From positions 1 through 64,000 of the forward strand of contig NZ_DATFIP010000058.1 of NCBI RefSeq assembly GCF_035270045.1: a DNA stretch of 64,000 nucleotides. Direction: 5' to 3'. The notes under the pieces are model-generated. The model was not told where the DNA came from, ran no database searches, and was given only the letters and a program-made list of their open reading frames with translations. Shown one piece after another: positions 59,834 through 64,000 of this stretch. Each line of letters begins with the position of its first letter. The first letter of the stretch is position 1. This DNA comes from Salibaculum sp035270045. GTDB lineage: Bacteria; Pseudomonadota; Alphaproteobacteria; Rhodobacterales; Rhodobacteraceae. The position numbers and the translations under genes are program-made.

Positions 59834-60805
59834 ATGGATATCCCCACCTACGACGACATGCTGGCCGCCCATGACCGGATTGCCCTGCATGTCCGGCGCA
59901 CCCCGGTGCGCGTATCCGATCACCTGAATGACCTGACCGGCGCGCAGATGTTCTTCAAATGCGAGAACTTCCAGGAACCCGGTGCCTTCAAGGCACGCGG
60001 GGCCGCCAACGCGGTTTTCGGCCTCGACGCGGCACAGGCGGAACGCGGCGTGGCCACCCACAGCTCGGGCAATCATGCCTCCTGCCTGTCCTATGCGGCC
60101 ATGCGCCGGGGCATTCCCTGCAACGTGGTCATGCCGCACACCGCCCCGCAGGCCAAGAAGGACACGGTTGCCCGCTATGGCGGCAAGATCACCGAATGCG
60201 ATCCCTCGACCACCGCCCGCGAAGCCACCTTTGTCCGGGTGCAGGCCGAAACCGGCGGCGATTTCGTCCATCCCTACAACGACCCCCGCGTGATCGCGGG
60301 CCAGGGCACCTGTTCGCGCGAATTCATGGAACAGACTGACGGGCTGGACGTGGTCGCCGCCCCGATCGGCGGCGGCGGCATGATCTCGGGCACCTGTCTG
60401 ACGCTATCGACGCTGGCGCCGGAGACCCAGGTGATCGCCGCCGAGCCGGACCAGGCCGATGATGCCTATCGCAGTTTGCAGGCCGGTTACATCATCGCCG
60501 ATGACGCCCCCGAAACCATCGCGGACGGGCTGAAGGTACCGCTCAAGGACCTGACCTGGCATTTCGTGTCGAACCACGTGTCCGAGATATTCACCGCCTC
60601 GGAGCAAGAGATCGTGGCCTCGATGAAGCTCGCCTGGAAACACCTGCGCATCGTGCTGGAACCCTCCAGCGCCGTGCCGCTGGCCTGCGTGCTGAAAAAC
60701 CCGGGCACATTTGCCGGCAAACGGGTCGGCATCATCGTCACCGGCGGCAACGTGGACCTGGACAGACTGCCCTGGGTGCAGGGCGGACAAGGAGACGACA
60801 GATGA
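59834..60805 (+). CDS. bhcB: Beta-hydroxyaspartate dehydratase BhcB
   Basis: A 323-residue fold type II PLP enzyme. It removes water from erythro-beta-hydroxyaspartate to give iminosuccinate. The PLP lysine is K53 in GAFKARG, THSSGNHASCLSYAAM binds substrate, and the phosphate loop is IGGGGMISG. AAGGA (59822-59826) lies 7 bases before the ATG at 59834, whose MDIPTYDDML fits the family; ATGs at 59816 and 59819 overlap the bhcA stop and are less likely. It overlaps bhcC by four bases. Confidence 0.95.
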   Translation: MDIPTYDDMLAAHDRIALHVRRTPVRVSDHLNDLTGAQMFFKCENFQEPGAFKARGAANAVFGLDAAQAERGVATHSSGNHASCLSYAAMRRGIPCNVVMPHTAPQAKKDTVARYGGKITECDPSTTAREATFVRVQAETGGDFVHPYNDPRVIAGQGTCSREFMEQTDGLDVVAAPIGGGGMISGTCLTLSTLAPETQVIAAEPDQADDAYRSLQAGYIIADDAPETIADGLKVPLKDLTWHFVSNHVSEIFTASEQEIVASMKLAWKHLRIVLEPSSAVPLACVLKNPGTFAGKRVGIIVTGGNVDLDRLPWVQGGQGDDR

Positions 60806-61965
60806 ACGACGCGATCAATCTCGACGCCTACGAGGTCGGTTTCGACATTCCTGCCAAGCCGGGGATGGAGGAGGCCGATATCCAGACCCCGACGCTGGTG
60901 CTGGACCTCGATGCGCTGGAACGCAATATCAAGAAGATGGGCGACTACGCCAAGGCCCACGGCATGCGCCACCGCACCCATGGCAAGATGCACAAATCGG
61001 TGGACGTGCAGACCCTGCAGCAAGAGCTGGGCGGCGCCTGCGGGGTCTGTTGCCAGAAGGTCAGCGAGGCCGAGGTATTCGCCCGTGGCGGTATCACCGA
61101 TATCCTGGTGTCCAACCAGGTGCGCGACCCGGCCAAGATCGACCGGCTGGCGCGGCTGCCGGGGCTGGGCGCACGCACCATTGTCTGTGTCGATGACATC
61201 GCCAACGTGGACGAATTGTCGGCGGCGGCGGACCGGCACGGCACTCAGATCGAAGGCCTGGTCGAGATCGACTGCGGCGCGGGGCGCTGCGGCGTGACCA
61301 CCACGGCACAGGTGATCGAGATCGCCAAGGCGATCGACGCGGCGCCGGGACTGAAATTCGCCGGTATCCAGGCCTACCAGGGCGCGATGCAGCACCTCGA
61401 CAGCTACGCCGACCGCAAGGCCAGGATCGACGTTGCCGTGGCGATGGTGCGCGACGCGGTGGAGGGGCTGAAGGCCGAGGGGCTGGATTGCGACATCGTC
61501 GGCGGCGGCGGAACCGGATCCTACTATTTCGAGTCCAATTCGGGCGTCTTCAACGAGCTTCAGTGCGGCTCTTACGCCTTCATGGATGCCGATTACGGCC
61601 GCATCCTGGACAAGGACGGCAACCGCATCGACCAGGGCGAATGGGAAAACGCCTTCTTCATACTGACCAGCGTGATGAGCCATGCCAAGCCCGACAAGGC
61701 CATCGTCGATGCGGGGCTCAAGGCGCAATCGGTCGATAGCGGCCTGCCCGTGGCCTTTGGCCGCGATGACATCGAATACGTCAAATGCTCGGACGAGCAT
61801 GGCGTGGTGGCCGACCCCGACGGGGTGCTGCGCATCAATGACAAGCTGCGGCTTGTGCCGGGCCATTGCGACCCCACCGCCAATCTCCATGACTGGTACG
61901 TGGGCCTGCGCGGCGGCAAGGTCGAATGCGTCTGGCCGGTCTCGGCCCGCGGGCGCGTCTACTGA
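60802..61965 (+). CDS. bhcC: Beta-hydroxyaspartate aldolase BhcC
   Basis: A 387-residue fold type III PLP enzyme related to D-threonine aldolase. It joins glycine and glyoxylate into erythro-beta-hydroxyaspartate, the carbon-carbon bond-forming step of the cycle. The HRTHGKMHKS stretch at about 57-66 carries the PLP lysine, and GGGGTGSYYFES is the phosphate-binding loop. A late HCDPT supplies the metal ligands usual in this aldolase group. AAGGAGAC precedes the ATG at 60802. Overlaps bhcB by four bases; bhcD follows after 23 bases. Confidence 0.95.
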   Translation: MNDAINLDAYEVGFDIPAKPGMEEADIQTPTLVLDLDALERNIKKMGDYAKAHGMRHRTHGKMHKSVDVQTLQQELGGACGVCCQKVSEAEVFARGGITDILVSNQVRDPAKIDRLARLPGLGARTIVCVDDIANVDELSAAADRHGTQIEGLVEIDCGAGRCGVTTTAQVIEIAKAIDAAPGLKFAGIQAYQGAMQHLDSYADRKARIDVAVAMVRDAVEGLKAEGLDCDIVGGGGTGSYYFESNSGVFNELQCGSYAFMDADYGRILDKDGNRIDQGEWENAFFILTSVMSHAKPDKAIVDAGLKAQSVDSGLPVAFGRDDIEYVKCSDEHGVVADPDGVLRINDKLRLVPGHCDPTANLHDWYVGLRGGKVECVWPVSARGRVY

Positions 61966-61988
61966 GCCCTCACAGGAAAGGTGCCACG

Positions 61989-62954
61989 ATGCTGATCGTT
62001 CCGGAAAACGAGATCGCCGGTCTCATGACCCGGCAAGCGGCGTTCGACGCGGTCGAGGCGGTGTTCGCGGCCATGGCTGCGGGCGCAGCCTACAACTTTC
62101 CCGTGGTGCGCGAGGCGATCGGCCACGAAGACGCGCTTTACGGCTTCAAGGGCGGGTTCGACCGGAGCGGCGCGACCCTGGGGCTGAAGGCCGGGGGTTA
62201 CTGGCCGCACAACATGGAAAAGCGCGGGCTGATCAACCACCAATCCACGGTCTTCCTGTTCGACCCTGATACCGGCAAGCCCCGCGCCATGGTCGGCGGT
62301 AACCTGTTGACCGCGCTGCGCACCGCTGCGGCCTCGGCGGTATCGATAAAGCACCTGGCCCGCGGGGATGCAAAGGTCTTGGGCATGATCGGCGCAGGCC
62401 ACCAGGCGGCCTTCCAGTTGCGTGCGGCGCTGGAGCAGCGCGGCTTCGAGAAGGTCATCGGTTGGAATCGGGACCCGACGAAACTGTCGACCCTCGCGAC
62501 GGTCGCGGAGGAGGCCGGCCTGCCCTTCGAGGCCGTGACACTCGACGCCATGGCCGACGCCGACGTGATCGTCTCGATCACATCATCTTTTGACGCGATC
62601 CTCGGCGCGCACCAGGTCAGCCCCGGCACGCATGTTGCCTGCATGGGCACGGACACGCGCGGCAAGCAGGAAGTTGACCCGGTGCTTCTTGCCCGGGCGA
62701 CGGTCTTCACCGACGAAGTGGCGCAATCCACCAGCATCGGCGAGGCACAGCACGCGGTCGCTCGGGGTCTGATCGCAGAGGCCGACATCCGCCAGCTTGG
62801 CGCGGTGATCAACGGCACGCAACCCCGGCGCAGTTCGACGGATGAAATCACGCTCTTCGATGGCACCGGCGTCGGTCTGCAAGACCTCGCAGTCGCCGTC
62901 GCCGTGGTCCGCCTGGCCGTCGACGAGGGGGTCGCGATCGAGGTTGATTTCTAG
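61989..62954 (+). CDS. bhcD: Iminosuccinate reductase BhcD
   Basis: A 321-residue member of the ornithine cyclodeaminase/mu-crystallin family. It reduces iminosuccinate to aspartate, which regenerates the amino donor for BhcA and closes the cycle. The Rossmann motif LGMIGAGHQAAFQ is around 132-144; GLKAGGYWPHN and the AVSIKHLARGD segment are typical of the family. Last gene of bhcABCD. No terminator is obvious in the 95 bases before the next gene. Confidence 0.95.
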   Translation: MLIVPENEIAGLMTRQAAFDAVEAVFAAMAAGAAYNFPVVREAIGHEDALYGFKGGFDRSGATLGLKAGGYWPHNMEKRGLINHQSTVFLFDPDTGKPRAMVGGNLLTALRTAAASAVSIKHLARGDAKVLGMIGAGHQAAFQLRAALEQRGFEKVIGWNRDPTKLSTLATVAEEAGLPFEAVTLDAMADADVIVSITSSFDAILGAHQVSPGTHVACMGTDTRGKQEVDPVLLARATVFTDEVAQSTSIGEAQHAVARGLIAEADIRQLGAVINGTQPRRSSTDEITLFDGTGVGLQDLAVAVAVVRLAVDEGVAIEVDF

Positions 62955-63049
62955 GGCTTGGCCCGTTGCGCCGCTTTCCGCTATCCACCGTTTGCCGGTC
63001 GCACCTCGGGCGCAGCCGGTTTTCTTGTCCCGTCAGGAGGGCCCTGCCC

Positions 63050-64000
63050 ATGTCCCGCCCTATCCGCGTCTTCATAAACGGCTTCGGCCGCATCGGGCGC
63101 AGCCTGTTCCGCCAGATCATGACGACTCCGGCCGGCGCGGGTTTCGAGATCGCGGGCGTGAACGACATCGCCCCACTCGAGACCTGCGCCTACCTGCTGC
63201 GCTACGACAGCGTTTATGGCCCCTTTCCGCAAACGATCGAGGCCGGCCAGAGCTGGATCCAGGCACATGAGACGCGCCTGCCTTTCCACAATGAACCCGA
63301 CCTGCGGACCCTTGATCTGGGGGACGTGGACATTGTTCTGGAATGCACTGGCCGCGCCAAGGACCGCACGACCGCCGAGGCCGCGCTGGCCGCCGGGGCC
63401 GACAGGGTTCTGATTTCCGGGCCCTCGCCCGCCGCCGACGCCACCGTGGTGCTGGGGGCAAACGAAGACAGGTTGGGGGCGACGCGCATTGTCTCGAACG
63501 CCTCATGCACCACGAATGCCATCGCGCCGCTCTTGCGGGCGCTGGACGGGGCCTTCGGGATCGCGCGGGCCCATGTAACCACGGTGCATTGTTATACCGG
63601 CAGTCAGCCCACCGTGGATCAGCCCGGGCCCAACCTTGAGCGCAGCCGGGCTGCGGCAGTCTCGATGGTTCCCACCACCACCAGCGCCATGGACCAGGTC
63701 ACGCAGGTCCTGCCCGGCTTTCGCGACCGGTTGAGCGTGACGGCGGTTCGGGTGCCGGCGATTTCGGTTTCCGCGGTGGATGCCGTCTTGCAATTGAAGA
63801 ACCCGCCGGTTGGCGACCTTCACGGGGCGATGGCCGAGTCCCTGGCGGACCGGACCCTCTTCGGGCTGACGCAAGACCCCTGCGTGTCCACCGATTTCCG
63901 GGGCCGGACGGAATCGCTGGTGCTGGCCCTGCCGGAAACCCGGGTCACACCGGGCGGGCAGCTGCGGATGCTGGGGTGGTATGACAACGAATGGGGCTTT
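63050..64000 (+). CDS. Glyceraldehyde-3-phosphate dehydrogenase family protein (3' end outside window)
   Basis: The first 317 residues of a type I GAPDH-like enzyme, cut at the C-terminal YDNEWGF motif. INGFGRIGRSLFRQ binds NAD and the catalytic cysteine is in SNASCTTNAIAPLL. It diverges from ordinary GapA after that: VTTVHCYTGSQPTVDQ replaces the usual VHSYTNDQ, and the sequence is shorter around the phosphate sites. It could be an erythrose-4-phosphate or other aldehyde-phosphate dehydrogenase. AGGAGG (63035-63040) lies 9 bases before the ATG. It may be read from the bhc operon or separately. Confidence 0.82.
   Translation, partial: MSRPIRVFINGFGRIGRSLFRQIMTTPAGAGFEIAGVNDIAPLETCAYLLRYDSVYGPFPQTIEAGQSWIQAHETRLPFHNEPDLRTLDLGDVDIVLECTGRAKDRTTAEAALAAGADRVLISGPSPAADATVVLGANEDRLGATRIVSNASCTTNAIAPLLRALDGAFGIARAHVTTVHCYTGSQPTVDQPGPNLERSRAAAVSMVPTTTSAMDQVTQVLPGFRDRLSVTAVRVPAISVSAVDAVLQLKNPPVGDLHGAMAESLADRTLFGLTQDPCVSTDFRGRTESLVLALPETRVTPGGQLRMLGWYDNEWGF

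Overview
The window is a GC-rich, densely coded chromosomal segment of an alphaproteobacterium, most likely a marine or halophilic member of the Rhodobacteraceae (roseobacter group). The evidence is the ectoine cluster with its dedicated aspartate kinase and MarR-type regulator, the beta-hydroxyaspartate cycle genes, the roseobacter-like housekeeping proteins (HemC/E/F, DnaX, YbaB, RecR, FabB/FabI, ClpS), and the short 4.5S-type SRP RNA. No phage, IS element, CRISPR array, tRNA or rRNA was seen.

Layout. 1-3491: the edge of an alpha-glucoside uptake locus (AglE, LacI-type AglR, GH1 glycosidase) with two LacI-type operators in the divergent promoter. 3571-7577: a fumarylacetoacetase-family gene, then an arsenate module read leftwards (ArsR-ArsC fusion, GAPDH, ArsJ). 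7697-12151: ectABC-ask read leftwards with divergent ectR. 12148-14932: a ClC-type channel with unusual gating residues, coupled to an orphan solute-binding protein. 15008-20216: heme genes hemC, hemE and hemF, with an amidoligase/glutamine-amidotransferase pair behind hemE. 20329-24570: a small lipoprotein, an SDR protein lacking its catalytic lysine, an RsmC-like methyltransferase, ClpS, and a D,D-carboxypeptidase with a SPOR domain. 24580-31192: a second FAH-family enzyme and the yejABEF oligopeptide transporter. 31401-36790: cytochrome c, prephenate dehydratase, SRPBCC protein, NudC, a nucleotidase and a small exported protein. 36816-41160: SRP RNA with its promoter, rsgA, dnaX, ybaB, recR. 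41532-44359: fabB, fabI, an SlyD-like isomerase. 44525-48972: five catabolic-looking genes joined by 1-4 base overlaps. 49019-54308: MFS exporter, zinc dehydrogenase plus enolase-superfamily pair, acyltransferase plus CDP-diglyceride synthase-like pair. 54494-62954: a glyoxylate region (malate synthase G, ureidoglycine aminohydrolase-like cupin, bhcR, bhcABCD). From 63050: a GAPDH-family gene cut by the right edge.

How the genes work together. Three modules stand out. The arsenate module would turn arsenate and glyceraldehyde-3-phosphate into 1-arseno-3-phosphoglycerate and export it, with a reductase fused to the repressor. The ectoine module makes aspartate semialdehyde through its own kinase and converts it to ectoine under EctR. 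The glyoxylate region offers glyoxylate two exits, to malate by malate synthase and to oxaloacetate by the beta-hydroxyaspartate cycle, and the adjacent cupin enzyme suggests purine/allantoin breakdown as one source. The bhcR-bhcA spacer carries a striking array of TTTCA/TGAAA half-sites. Start codons were chosen by ribosome-binding-site spacing and family length; alternatives are noted where they matter.
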